Shown here: positions 10,722-21,357 of the stretch, in pieces
Layout: every line of letters starts with the position of its first letter
Numbering within the stretch: the stretch's first letter is position 1
DNA from: Daldinia sp. FL1419
Lineage: Eukaryota; Ascomycota; Sordariomycetes; Xylariales; Hypoxylaceae
Direction: 5' to 3'
Length of the DNA: 47,855 nucleotides
Assembly (NCBI GenBank): GCA_025201765.1
Contig: MU623523.1
Span: forward strand, 1-47,855
Program-made: the position numbers and the translations under genes
The notes under the pieces: generated by a model
Database searches by the model: none
What the model saw: only the letters and a program-made list of their open reading frames with translations
What the model was told of the DNA's origin: nothing

Positions 10722-12092
10722 CTAGCTAGTGTCTATAGCTCCGTAGGGCTTCGTCTCTACGCCTTCTATCTTAACGTGATCAAGCACCTCCCTCTTTGAT
10801 ATAGTTGGCAACGCGGCAACCCACTTCCTAAATCCCTCTAGGAACGCATCCGCCGCTTCTTGGTTCGACGGATCAGTGGGGTCTTGATTCAGACTTATCT
10901 GGCGCATGTGCGCACCAGCAAGCGACGCGCCGTGCGCCCACGAGTTCTGCTCGCCAACAACGTTCGTATCGCCCACCAGTGGCTTAATGCACCCTCTACA
11001 CCCGTTTTCAAGTACATCCCGTGGTAGCCTTGGTTCCGTCGTACTAGGACGCCCCAGACCTACTCCGTCCAATCCGCTGGTTAAAGCATCAACCATGGCA
11101 CCCACGGTACGCATCCCGCCGGTTATGAAGCATCGTGATTGGGAGACATACGGTACGATGAGCTCCGCAAACTCGATGAAGAAGGCTTCCCGCCGTCTTG
11201 TGCTTTCCTTTTTATGATGCCACGCAGGCGCTTCGTACGTTCCCCCGCTAAGCTCGATCAGATCGAATTCATGCGCTTCGAGAAGCTGGACCAAGATACC
11301 AGCTTCCAAGGGGTCGAAACCCGAGTCCTGAAACTCGACGCTGTTCACTTTGATCGCGAGGACGAAGGAGGGTCTTGTGGCGGCGCGGATGTCGTCTGCG
11401 ATCTCGGTGATTAAACGCGCGCGGTGTTCTAGAGAGCCTCCGTAGGAGTCGGTGCGGAGGTTCGTGGTCGGGGAGAGGAATTGCGCGAAGAGGTACCCGT
11501 GCGCTGCGTGGAGTTGTATTCCAGAGAAACCCGCGCGCTCGAGATATACGGCTGCATGGACGAAGGACGCTTTTATACTATTGATTTCGTCCTGCGTCGC
11601 GGCGTGCGGTTTGGCGTATCGGAACATGGCGCCGTAGCCCTTTGTTAATTGTACGTCTGAAGCTGAAACAGGATTAGGTTGGTGCTCCTCTGCGGTCTGG
11701 CGACCTGGGTGGTTTAGTTGACCTAGGAATACGGCACCGTTGCGTCTGCCGGCTTTAGCGAGCGTTTGGTAGGCTTCAAAGCGTGGGCCGGAGAAGGAAT
11801 CGGCGGGGGTTATGATCATGTTTCCTGGAGCCTCAAGGTGAGTCGTATCGATGATAATATTGCCTGTTACAATGGTGCCCCAGCCACCGTCGCCCCAGTG
11901 CCCATAGAGGTTGTGTAGTTGAGTTGTGGGGATACCGCTTGCACTCATATCGTCCGGGTCCCAGGTTGCCATACGCTCGGTCATGGCGACTTTCATGAAG
12001 CGATTGGGAGCTGTTGCTTTTGAAAAGGGGAAAGGTAAGGGCTGGGCTAAGGGGCTCGGGTCGACGTCACGGCTAGAGTAACGGGTCGACAT
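10722..12092 (-). CDS. NADH:flavin oxidoreductase, old yellow enzyme family
   Basis: An intron-less 456-residue protein of the FMN-dependent old yellow enzyme family, a TIM barrel that reduces activated C=C bonds with NAD(P)H. The core signatures are present: PNRFMKVAMTER near residue 29, GQLNHPGRQ at 124-132, HAAHGYLFAQFLSP at 195-208 (the substrate-binding His pair and loop), the N-R-x-D-x-YGGS stretch to residue 220, and a C-terminal FMN phosphate loop around ITGGMRT and GVGLGRPS. The His-x-x-His form places it with the 2,4-dienoyl-CoA reductase/NADH oxidase-like OYEs rather than the classical yeast OYE. The physiological substrate is unknown. The start at 12092 is the first ATG and gives the family's usual N-terminus. 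Confidence 0.88.
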   Translation of the reverse strand: MSTRYSSRDVDPSPLAQPLPFPFSKATAPNRFMKVAMTERMATWDPDDMSASGIPTTQLHNLYGHWGDGGWGTIVTGNIIIDTTHLEAPGNMIITPADSFSGPRFEAYQTLAKAGRRNGAVFLGQLNHPGRQTAEEHQPNPVSASDVQLTKGYGAMFRYAKPHAATQDEINSIKASFVHAAVYLERAGFSGIQLHAAHGYLFAQFLSPTTNLRTDSYGGSLEHRARLITEIADDIRAATRPSFVLAIKVNSVEFQDSGFDPLEAGILVQLLEAHEFDLIELSGGTYEAPAWHHKKESTRRREAFFIEFAELIVPYVSQSRCFITGGMRTVGAMVDALTSGLDGVGLGRPSTTEPRLPRDVLENGCRGCIKPLVGDTNVVGEQNSWAHGASLAGAHMRQISLNQDPTDPSNQEAADAFLEGFRKWVAALPTISKREVLDHVKIEGVETKPYGAIDTS

Positions 12093-14571
12093 TGCGAATA
12101 TTGTGTCCGACGGACTTGGGTTGATCGAAGTTGCTTATCGGTTTATTCGGAATATCAAATTGATGATGGAATTACGGTCACTATGTTTTTGTTGAATAGG
12201 AGTATTCCACTCAAGATGCAACAGTGAGTTTGAGTTCTGTAAATTACTATTTCTTAAATTTGCTCGATATATTAAAATGGCCATTTTATGTGATATCACA
12301 ACTTTCTGTATATTTATAGATAATCAATGTCGTAGTCGAGTCGCGTGGGGCCAAGTATCCCTAATCCCGTGAACCCGGAACTGCCTGAATGCGGGTTGAT
12401 GGACTGCTAAGTCTCTTTTCGGCAGTATTCTTTTCAGGCGCGACTCTACGATCTATGGAAGAGGTTTATGATACACGTTGAACTCACGACATGTTATCCG
12501 GCTTGAATACTTACCTAGGTGGGTAGTAATAGATTGACTTATAAGAGGCCACTCGTGGGCAACGCTAGAGCACGAAATCCACGTACGACCGGCCGGACGG
12601 TTACACTTACGTGCTTGTCTACCTAGGTACAAATTTTGGGGGGGGGTTATCGTCGTGCGTTACGAAGGGAATCGACTCAAAGATACAAATATTATTTGTA
12701 CTCAAAAGAGACTTTGATCAGGTTTTGAATAGATTATTTTTTATGATATACTCCAGCTAACCATATGTCACACGACGCTCACCGAACGATGACTTGTTAT
12801 ACCTAACTGTGGCCCACTGTGGGCAACAACTCTAAGCAGTATGAAGTTAATCATCTTACTGTGCAAGGATTCCTAGAGGGTAGACATTTCCATAGTATAA
12901 TCTAGACTACGCTGACTATAATATTTCAGTACCAATTAATATAATGTCCTTGAACCTTAAGAGTAGGTACATATGTATGGATAGGTGTTGTCCAATAAAA
13001 GTCGAGACGACGTCAGCTTCCTTTTACGCAGTGGGTAGCCAATCGTGGTTGGCCTTCCCGTTGCTACTGTAGTATACAGACGATAATCTCCGTATCTACC
13101 CTTGAGAACTTGACAACCATTAGGGTTGTGCTACGGGAATATGCATAGGTATCATGTCACGTCACAGATGCAATTTATCTCGAGGGTAGCGTGAACCCTT
13201 ATTTACAGCTAGACTTCGACTATAGCAAAACCTTTCTGAAGATGGGGTCATTTATATCAGACTACAGTACAAAGACGTGCTTAGAACAATGCTAACCCCT
13301 ATACTTATCCTAGACATCTACAGTCCACGGCCGAATTCGAGGGTGTACGACACCGACGTTTGGATCCGAATGACCTCTAGAAATCCCCCGTAGAACCGGA
13401 TATACGAGAGGGAATAAACAATGCCGGTTGACGTTACCGGTAACTAGCTCCGTACGTCTTTATTGATGACAACGTATACATACTCAGGTTGCATGATTAC
13501 GGGAATATTGATATGTTGGATATCATTAGAGCGGCTGATGGGCGGGAAGAAAAAAATATCAATTCAATCATAGAATTTCTAGCCTTTAAGGGTTTGGTTC
13601 GAGCAATGGAGCCTATAAACGGAAGACGTCGGTGAAAGCCGAGAGCATCATCTAGCATTTCTCTTCGGATCCGCCATAGGCTTGGTTATTTAAAAGAGTC
13701 GGACCCTTTTACTAGAGATATCTCGTAGCTTTCCCTACCTGCCGATTTCGAAGGAGACGAGCCTTGGGGAGTCGTGACTAACATGGCCCACGGGAGTACT
13801 GCGTCTAGAATCGGAAATGTATATCAATCCCGAAGGGCCGAGATGGAGTAATGCAACGGGGTTGCTTGATGACGACGGGATCATAAGACGTGGGGTATCC
13901 TAGAGAGGCCGATCTAGAGCATGATATTGCTAGAAAGAGGGACTACGTACATAAAGGCGTCGAGTGTTCAAGATTAAAAAATAAGAGAAAGGGGAAAAGG
14001 TTCGGTCATCTGCGCGCCCTTAGATAGGGATTTTATAGCTTATGGTGTCTCTTGAGCATTCTTATTCTTTCATTGGATAAACCACCCTTCATTATCTCGG
14101 TGGTCATTCACGAGCTCGCACGTGTATGTATGTATATTATATATGTCAGAAATGTGAGATAAAAGGTAAACTTGGCATAGCTGACCTTATTTGATCACAT
14201 ACTTGACGCTTCAATGTTTATGTTCCATGCTTTATGTTTTATGTTGTAAGGATTGGGATGTAAGGTTTATATAAGGTACGTACTGTAATTTTTTATGGGG
14301 CATGGGCAAGACTTTTGGCCCGGACCTTCGTAGCGCAATTACCTTTTAGTCAAGTAGGTATTCTGGTATTCCATCCAACAGAACCCCCCTTCTTTCCCCC
14401 ACTGAGGCTACAAGGCAGCTGGCGGTCAGCTAAGGCAATAAGCGGCAATTCACGGCTTTTCTAAGGCGCTAAACCTTTTGTTCGACTTTTCTGCAGGAAG
14501 GCAACGCCGAGAAACGGCCAAATTCCGCGCTAAACTTTCCATCCTCCGGTTTTTTTTTTTTTGCCATTTAC
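12093..14571. other. 2.4-kb gap without a convincing gene
   Basis: Composition is balanced and unlike the AT-rich block, yet no long open frame, RNA gene or spliced reading frame stands out. It contains a 9-base G run (12638-12646), a CCTAGGTA-type palindrome just before it (12621-12630) and a T tract near 14550. It may hold promoters for the oxidoreductase and old decayed sequence. Confidence 0.5.
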
Positions 14572-15009
14572 ATGCTCAATATTAGAAACAAGCACCAAGG
14601 GTTTATATGCCTGTTCGTGGCACTTATTTTGTGGAGAACATATATCTCCCGTATAGAAATGCTACTTACCTTTCGTTGCGATCTCGGATCGATTGTTTTT
14701 GGCTCTTTTGCCCTTGTCTATCGACTCACGAGACGTTATGAATTCATACGAAATAAGTTTGAAAGCGTCCGAGTAACGGAAGATAACCCAATCATGTTAA
14801 GTTTGTTCGGCCGTTATTTTCGAATTCGGCAATATTACTCCAATCCCGTTTGCCGTCTTACAAGCTTCTATCCGCTTGTTCAGATCAAATCAACGGCGTC
14901 ATTGCTGCGCTCCACTTCCCACATGATTTTCAGCCTCCGTGTGCAACCGAAGCTTTTTCTTCGAATTTGCCAGTTCGGGGCCCACACCGCAACAAGTAAT
15001 ACTACATAG
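14572..15009 (+). CDS. Doubtful small ORF, hypothetical
   Basis: A 145-codon frame opening with ATG right after a T tract. Residues 1-60 include hydrophobic stretches (CLFVALILW, IVFGSFALVY), but there is no recognisable domain and codon use is not clearly fungal. It may be chance within a long gap. I list it because the sequence just upstream (14380-14560, pyrimidine-rich with an oligo-T) resembles a promoter. Confidence 0.15.
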   Translation: MLNIRNKHQGFICLFVALILWRTYISRIEMLLTFRCDLGSIVFGSFALVYRLTRRYEFIRNKFESVRVTEDNPIMLSLFGRYFRIRQYYSNPVCRLTSFYPLVQIKSTASLLRSTSHMIFSLRVQPKLFLRICQFGAHTATSNTT

Positions 15010-15971
15010 TTATTAGCTCCAACCGCTGCTTCTAGAATGGGTAGAAAAGGGTAGAATTGGGGGTAGCAGCTGGGTGGATGTTGCTTTGTTGTTCGTTTAC
15101 TTGTTGAAGTGTCACCCGTGAGTATTCCCACCTGACGTTACGGATATGGAGATCCATTTAAGAGATACCTATTCGATATTCAGGACCCAGTAAGATATCC
15201 ATGAGATATCCGGAGACATCTCATGGGCCGTCCCTGTTGGTCCCAAGAGGGTGGAAACTAAACTTACCTCGTCTCCCCCCTTGTAGAAGGTAGGTAGCAT
15301 CTAGAAATACTTAGGTTACCTACCTAGGTATGTATGTATTAGTATCCGATACTAAGTATTCTAGGTTAGGTATCTATCGGTCAAGTCGGTCCAATTAGTT
15401 TGATGGAGAAAATGCAGAGTTTTGCATTTTCCTTTATCCAATTGGACTATCTGATCAAGTCTTGGTCCGGATTTCAAGAAGTTACAATAACAAATGACAG
15501 GGACCACGGCACAACACGCCCTTCTCATGCAGCCTGTCACTGAGCCAGACTTACATAGTACACACCTACATTTTGCGTACATACATACATACATATCAGG
15601 CATACTTCATACAAGCTTGACAACGATGCGGATCCTCTTCTTTAGCAAGAAAGCGAACAAGGTAATATCCCCATTGGCTTACTGAGTCATCGACACCTTC
15701 TACTAGGTTAAATAGTCTAAGTGGCACAGGTCACCGCAGTCTAACAGTTGGACTATATTTATTTATACCTTCCCTTCTATGTACTCCTTCTGCTCTATCT
15801 TTCCTTCCTCGTTGAAAAAAAAGGAAAAAATAAAAGAAAATCAACAATATTGACCTACAAGAGCAATACTTATTTCCATCCTAGTGTTGCTTCATATTAC
15901 CACATCTCTCAGTCTAGCTTATATCATACTTTTGGCTGTCTAACCTCGTAACCAGCACGTAACTCATAATT
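15010..15971. other. Intergenic region and aminotransferase promoter
   Basis: No gene is supported here. It contains TAGGTACC-type palindromic repeats (about 15313-15340), a TACA tetranucleotide run (15579-15596) and an A/T-rich stretch with oligo-A before the aminotransferase start. Confidence 0.55.
15671..15689. promoter_or_regulatory. CCAAT box plus Gcn4/CPC1 site upstream of the aminotransferase
   Basis: ATTGG (CCAAT on the minus strand, 15673-15677) is followed 5 bp later by TGAGTCA (15683-15689), a perfect match to the Gcn4/CPC1 general amino-acid control element TGACTCA. It lies 283 bp before the aminotransferase ATG. Branched-chain aminotransferases are plausible targets of this control; binding itself is inferred. 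Confidence 0.5.
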
Positions 15972-17333
15972 ATGGCTCCCTCTGCTGTTGTTCCTTCAAC
16001 CACCCACGATGGGGAACAAGACGTAAACCTGACTGCCTCCGCTATTGACCACCGTTTAACCGAAAATGACCATTCTAATGGAAGCACTAACGGCCAAAAT
16101 GCCTCCTCGTCTAACGGGAATGGCGACGGTGTGGCTCGACCTAACGTCCAGGAGCTGAACGCTTCAAATATCACTTATACGTTTACCAAGGAGCCCCGCG
16201 ATGTCCCTGCTCCCGGGGTCCATTCTACCAACGGCGCAACCATCTGCACAGATCACATGGTTACTGTAGCCTGGTCAGCCGAATCTGGCTGGGGAACCCC
16301 AGAACTGAAGCCTTACGGACCCCTATCTCTTATGCCCACCGCATCTGTTCTTCATTATGCCACCGAGTGTTTTGAAGGTCTCAAGGCGTACCGTGGTTTC
16401 GACGGCAGGCTTCGTCTATTCCGGCCCGACTGCAATGCCGACAGATTTCTCACGTCTTCCGTACGCATCAGCTTACCGTCTTTCCCTCCCGCCGAGGTAG
16501 AAAAGCTGCTCTTGGCACTTATGGCTGTAGATGGACCCAAATGGGTACCCCGTGACCGTCCCGGAAGCTTCATTTACCTGCGCCCTACCCTGATTGGAAC
16601 CCAATCGCAGCTTGGTGTACAAGCGCCGTCAGAAGCCCTTCTCTACATCATTGCCAGCTACATGCCCGTCATGGACTCGCCTGCCGGTGGCATGAAGCTT
16701 CACACATCGCCAGATGACATGGTTCGTGCTTGGGTTGGTGGATTCGGATACGCCAAAGTCGGTGCAAACTATGGTCCTTCCCTCTTAGCGACCCAAGAAG
16801 CCCGCGCAAGAGGATTCAGCCAAATTCTATGGCTGTACGGCAGCGAAGGCTACTGCACGGAAGCTGGAGCGAGCAACTTCTTCGTCTTATGGAAAACTAA
16901 GGAAGGGAAGACTCAGCTTATTACGGCACCGTTAGATGACAGACTAATCCTGCCTGGTGTTACTAGGCGCAGCGTGCTACAATTAGCTCGTGAGAGGCTA
17001 GCGGAAGGAGTAGAGGTTGTCGAGAGAAGATACACCATCAAGGAGGTCTTGGAAGCGAGCTTAGAAGGCAGACTTCTCGAGTCCTTTGCTGCCGGTACAG
17101 CGGTAAGTTTTCCTCAATATGTTCTTTGAATGATATTCCATGCTGATATTCAATTGCAGTTCTTTGTCTGCCCTATTTCCCTTATCCACCACCGCGAGCA
17201 AGATATTCGGATCCCCATGGGCAAGGCTGGAGAAGGTGGACCATACACTCTCAAGCTCAAGGGCTGGCTCAAGGATATCATGTACGGAAACGTAGAGCAC
17301 CCATGGGGTGTTGTCGTACAGGAGGAGCATTAA
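15972..17333 (+). CDS. Branched-chain-amino-acid aminotransferase
   Basis: PLP-dependent class IV aminotransferase interconverting Leu, Ile and Val with their 2-oxo acids. Exons are 15972-17102 and 17160-17333, joined by a 57-bp intron, giving 434 residues. Hallmarks are YATECFEGLKAYR near 129-141, FRPDCNADR at 150-158, YLRPTLIGT near 202-210, the Schiff-base lysine K262 in GYAKVGANY, and TEAGASNFF. The second exon supplies FFVCPI and ends GVVVQEEH. The N-terminus (residues 1-60) is rich in Asn, Ser and Gly and lacks the arginines of a mitochondrial presequence, so a cytosolic location is likely. The usual EAFGTGTAA segment reads ESFAAGTAFF here, an unusual variation at the end of the active-site region. 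A CPC1-type site lies upstream. Confidence 0.93.
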
Positions 17334-18226
17334 ATCGTTCAATTTCCCCGGCGCACAGATGCGGCTTCGCATGCATCTGCCCCTCACGCCTCGGAACCCC
17401 AAGTTACCTAGTAGGAAATGCCTTTATCCCATTTCTACCCGTATAATGTCTATTGGACAAGAATAAAGAGGGACGACAATTCATGGCCAAACGTAATAGC
17501 GGAGGTGGGTGTGGGGTATCTCAACTCTTAATTACGAGTCCAAGCTGGCAACGCTGTACGATGATTCACGACATCACGACACGAAACGACACGATCGGTT
17601 CTCGCAGGTTCCATTGCTGGAATATCATCATTATCGGGAGGCTGTTTCTATAGAAGAAGGACGGAATGCATTACCGGCGTTACGCTTTCATCTTTTTCGT
17701 TTCGTTTTCTTGACCATCTTATTCTGCGGTTTGGCTCAACTACCTAGTCGCGACGATTCTACGGCATATTCCGCATTTCTTAGAACCTTTTTTTTCTGGC
17801 ATTCTTCGTTTTCTTCGGGACGGTTACTTTATGTCGAACCAGATTTTCCTGTCATCGTACAGGGCATCGCACAGGGTCCGGTTCATTGCATATTCATCTA
17901 GCTAGTTGCTTTACTTGAAATCACTTAGGACGCAGCGCGCGGATGGAAGTCGATGGCACAGCGAATCGTATGGTTAGATGGGATTACATGGAGTGCAAAA
18001 AGAGCTGTGATAGAAGCATATTGTGTTTATAACGAATTAAGTATATATTTCCATTTCAAATACACCGTGTCGTGAGGAATGTTGGGCTTGGCTGCTCTAC
18101 GTGAGAATGGGTCGGGTAGGCATGCGTTTCAAACAGCAATTGTCCCTAGTAAGTTTTATCTACTATAATAACCACCCACATAGCTCTTTTTATAATTTAT
18201 TAAGCTCAAGTCAGGTAAAAGTCGCA
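17334..18226. other. Intergenic, no supported gene
   Basis: This holds the 3' flank of the aminotransferase. An open frame of about 130 codons at 17509-17901 has no domain and looks like chance. Confidence 0.5.
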
Positions 18227-18715
18227 ATGCGCATCATAACAGCAAGGCGCGCCGTACGAGCGCTCAAAAGGGTCATCCGACGCAGCGTCAACGCCCACCG
18301 CAAGTGTCGATCGCGCTTCACCAGAACAGCAGCAGTCCGTAGTAATGACAATAACATCGTATCCCAGCCAGCAGGATCAGCGGTTCAGGAACGAATGAAG
18401 AATGTTCCCGGCCTCCTGCTCAATCTCCTTAAGAAATTTCTAGAGATGAATCAGCACATCGCGCCCGTCTACGACTTGCGGGAAATTGAGCCGACGGGAC
18501 TTACTTCTTCATATGTGATCATCTCCTCCACAACGTCCTTGTCAGCTCTATCTAGGTCGGAGCCGAATGCGGCGAGAGCTGCGACGTGGGAGTCGGATGC
18601 AGAAGGCGATATCCCGCTCACAACGCTGGTCCCGCTTAGACGGATCTCCTCGTCCGCGGGATCCGATCCCTTTCGCGACAATGTCTCCTCGCCTAGGCCC
18701 TTAATCTCGACTTGA
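18227..18715 (+). CDS. Small basic hypothetical protein
   Basis: From ATG 18227 this encodes 162 residues. The first about 45 are strongly basic (RRAVRALKRVIRRS, HRKCRSRF). Then come a hydrophobic/amphipathic stretch (VPGLLLNLLKKFLEM) and a Ser/Thr-rich acidic tail. I do not recognise a family. GC-rich third positions favour a real gene. The frame is also open upstream to 18107, but an ATG just after an intron-like acceptor makes 18227 the better start. Its stop lies only 8 bp from the stop of the convergent gene at 18724. The antisense frame at 18469-18681 is also open, so strand is not certain. Confidence 0.45.
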   Translation: MRIITARRAVRALKRVIRRSVNAHRKCRSRFTRTAAVRSNDNNIVSQPAGSAVQERMKNVPGLLLNLLKKFLEMNQHIAPVYDLREIEPTGLTSSYVIISSTTSLSALSRSEPNAARAATWESDAEGDIPLTTLVPLRRISSSAGSDPFRDNVSSPRPLIST

Positions 18716-18723
18716 GTTTCCTC

Positions 18724-19411
18724 CTAGGACGCCCAGAGGTTATTGAGCTCGGCAGCAGCAGTCTCAAGTTTCTGCTGGAAGGAGGTCATGGCGTCATGGA
18801 TGGGTACCGCAGCCGTACGCTCGCGGCCATCTTCGCCGGTGGCCGTGTAGTCGACTGTTAGGTCTTGGAGGGGTGATATGAGCTTGTTCAGCTGAGCCTC
18901 GACGGCGACTAAGTTCTTCCTATTGGCGCGGATGGAGGCGTCGCTTTGGGCGACAAGCTCGGTTTCTACTTCTTCGAGGCCGCTGATTGCAGCGCTATGG
19001 AGAGTTGCGCGGAGGGTTGCGTACCGCTCTGTGGTGGTGGAGTTAGGGAAGAAGTCGCGGTTATATTACACCAAGAGTTGAACATAAGATTAAGGGATGC
19101 TTCTAAAATGACTTACCACCTATTTCTGAGACCAGAGGAGGATCGGGACTAGGAGAAGGGCTAAGGCGCTGCCGCCGATTGTAGGTGTGACTCAGGGCTG
19201 GGTTGTCTTTGTCTATCCTTGGCCTCCTATATTTATCGGGGAGCGGTGCAATGGAATAATACGCCTTTCTATGTTTCTTGGGAGAAGGCGGACGGATATT
19301 TTCATCTTCGTCCTCGCCTAGTCCTAGACGACGCTTGAACGATTTCAAGGGAGCGGGAGAATGTGGTTTGAGGGAGGATGGGATGGAATCCGAATGCAGA
19401 CGGGCAAACAT
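18724..19411 (-). CDS. Conserved-looking hypothetical, charged, coiled-coil C-terminus
   Basis: Two exons (19117-19411 and 18724-19028, 88-bp intron 19029-19116 with donor GTAAGT and acceptor CACAG) join in phase to give 199 residues. The first half is Pro/Ser/basic-rich with SPKKHRK, a possible nuclear localisation signal, after MFARLHSDSIP. The second half is predicted helical with regular heptad-like Leu/Ala spacing (VEAQLNKLISPLQDL, FQQKLETAAAELNNLW), consistent with a coiled coil. I cannot assign a family; a kinetochore or other complex subunit would be a guess. The start at 19411 is preferred over an in-frame ATG at 19552, whose extra residues are of low quality. Confidence 0.7.
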
Positions 19412-19988
19412 GATGGAAAAATTAAACGGTAGATTAACTAGACGAGAAGCACTTAAGAGGTGCACGCCAGAGGAGATGAGTCTCAGATTACTTTTAGACA
19501 GAAGATGCGTGTGGTTATGTTGTGAAATTACGAGCCATGTAAAGAGGTACATATGAATTGAGTCTACATACCTAATAGCAAAGGAATAAATGCATGTATG
19601 TCATTGACATGCATCTAATGTATTGGAAGGCACGCATGCGTGTTACTTCCATAATTGCGTTTTCTTATAATGCTCATTCCTTCTTGCCATTACTTCACGA
19701 TTTCCGCTCAGTATTATTCTCATGCACATCAATGGATAATAGATACACGTACCTAGGTACCTACCTACCTATAATAATATTATCGCATCCGGTAATAACC
19801 TGGTACGTAATTACCTTCGGTGTAAGCGCAATATCGAAGTATCTGCCTAGGTACCTAGTTATTACATATAATCTACCTACCTAAAGATAGGAGGTACATA
19901 GGTACCTACTTAAACGGGGACCTGCTTCGTCGTATTTCGCCCTTGTCGGGGTTTTGCAAGTCATACAATTCTCTCCTCGACACCAATA
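19412..19988. other. Intergenic with TAGGTACC repeats
   Basis: A head-to-tail gap between two minus-strand genes. Palindromic runs built from CCTAGG and AGGTACC occur at about 19750-19770, 19845-19860 and 19893-19908. No gene is seen. Confidence 0.55.
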
Positions 19989-20948
19989 TCAAGTAGGTAT
20001 CTGGTATCCCCGAATCAAGACAGGCACCATTGCACCGGCTGATACCCAAACTTCGGGGTGGTGAGTAACACGGTAAAGCGATCTGAGGAATCCCGAGTGT
20101 GCGGTAAACGATAGGATGGACTTAACGTCGTTGTCAAAAATATCCTGCAGAAGCTTGCTCACTCGATCATCAATCTCAGCGTTCGTTTCCCGATGGTGTG
20201 GCAACCATAGTTGATCATCCTCAGTGAGAGACGGTTCTATTTGGAATTGAGGGAAATTGGACGCAATATGGCTCCTCGTTCCGCGGCGATCAGAGGTGTG
20301 CACCCCAAATTGCTCTCGTATGTTTTCCTTGACGATGGGTTTAAAAGGACGATCAGCCGGTACATTCAGGCCGGAATATGCATTGAGAGTTGTTTGAAGA
20401 CAACGTGTAAGAGGGCTGGTATAATATCTCTGGGGTGCCGGCATTCCATTCGCAATGGCATTTCCCCAGAAGGTGTTCAAATATCGTGCTTGCTGCACCC
20501 CTTTCACTGACAATTCCGAATCTGCCCAAACACTTTTGCTGTCACCGTCAAGATGCGACCAATATGACTATATATACAAAAGTTAGCGTGGATGAGAACT
20601 ACATTTATGAAAGTAGTGAATACTCACGTCCCATACCTGCCGCCCTACTTCGGCCTCCTTGATATTGTGGTGGCCTTGGCCATGTCTGATGAGGAAAATT
20701 AGTTTATACTGGGTCCGGCCTGCTTCATACTTATTCAACTGCTCCAGATGGTGAATGAATCGTTGCCATTGACTTTTCCGGCCCTCCGGATCGAAAGCAG
20801 CGTCTGTATAATAGGCACGATGGATGAGGCCCATATTTTCCTGTGTTTCGGCTCGGAACCCCGGTCCCGTGGGCTCTTCGAAGTGGTGGAAATATCCAGG
20901 CACAGCCTGAAAATAATTGATACCGGTTGCCATGATGTTGATTGGCAT
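19989..20948 (-). CDS. Histidine phosphatase (phosphoglycerate-mutase-like, PMU1 type)
   Basis: A 299-residue protein from exons 20628-20948 and 19989-20567 (60-bp intron 20568-20627, donor GTGAGT). The nucleophile lies in FLIRHGQGHHN (His89). Further family landmarks are WADSELSVKG, YTSPLTRCLQT with the phosphate-binding Arg, the REQFGVHTSDRR segment and the second catalytic His in TAHSGFLRS. These fit the fungal PMU1-like branch of the histidine phosphatase superfamily, many of which are phosphatases rather than mutases; the substrate is unknown. ATG 20948 is the first ATG in frame. A likely 54-bp intron (about 20955-21008) sits just upstream in the 5' leader and would not change the protein. 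Confidence 0.85.
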
Positions 20949-21357
20949 TTTACGTATGCTTTCTATTAGGAGTTGAGTTGACAGATGATGTTGGATAAAC
21001 ACAGAAGGAAATTTACCTACTCTCGAGGCCCAGGAAAAGGAGGAATATATAGGCCAGTGGTCCTCTTTCAACAGTAAATCGCACCGAATGCCTGCCTGGG
21101 GAGCTGGCGTGTCACGTTATTCACCCGAAGACACTCGTTTTCCAGATTCAACATGGTGAGTCCTTGACTTTTGAAAATATCACTAAGGATACAGGTGTAG
21201 CTTTGTATTGCGCCACAAATTGCAATCTGGAGTCGCACGACAAATGCGGCGTTTAGAGAAACATTGGCTTTGTTTTCTCCGAGTCAATCTCTTCGGGGAA
21301 CAATAAGATTTCATTGAATAAGATTACCTCGAACAATGGCATTTATCAACTATTGAC
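20949..21357. other. Divergent promoter between phosphatase and HET gene
   Basis: The two genes point away from each other, so these about 410 bp must hold both promoters. No distinct element was recognised. Confidence 0.5.

Noticed and set aside
10906..11217. Plus-strand open frames across the oxidoreductase gene
   Set aside because: They are antisense shadows of the clear old-yellow-enzyme frame.
17509..17901. 130-codon plus-strand frame after the aminotransferase
   Set aside because: No domain, low-quality composition, and it probably overlaps the aminotransferase 3' end region.
19412..19552. N-terminal extension of the charged hypothetical protein
   Set aside because: The extra 47 residues look like translated untranslated leader; the internal ATG gives a cleaner start.
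20955..21071. Upstream extension of the histidine phosphatase frame
   Set aside because: It has no ATG and includes a probable 54-bp leader intron.
10722..21071. A biosynthetic gene cluster
   Set aside because: The oxidoreductase, aminotransferase and phosphatase have no backbone synthase, transporter or regulator beside them and are separated by large gaps.
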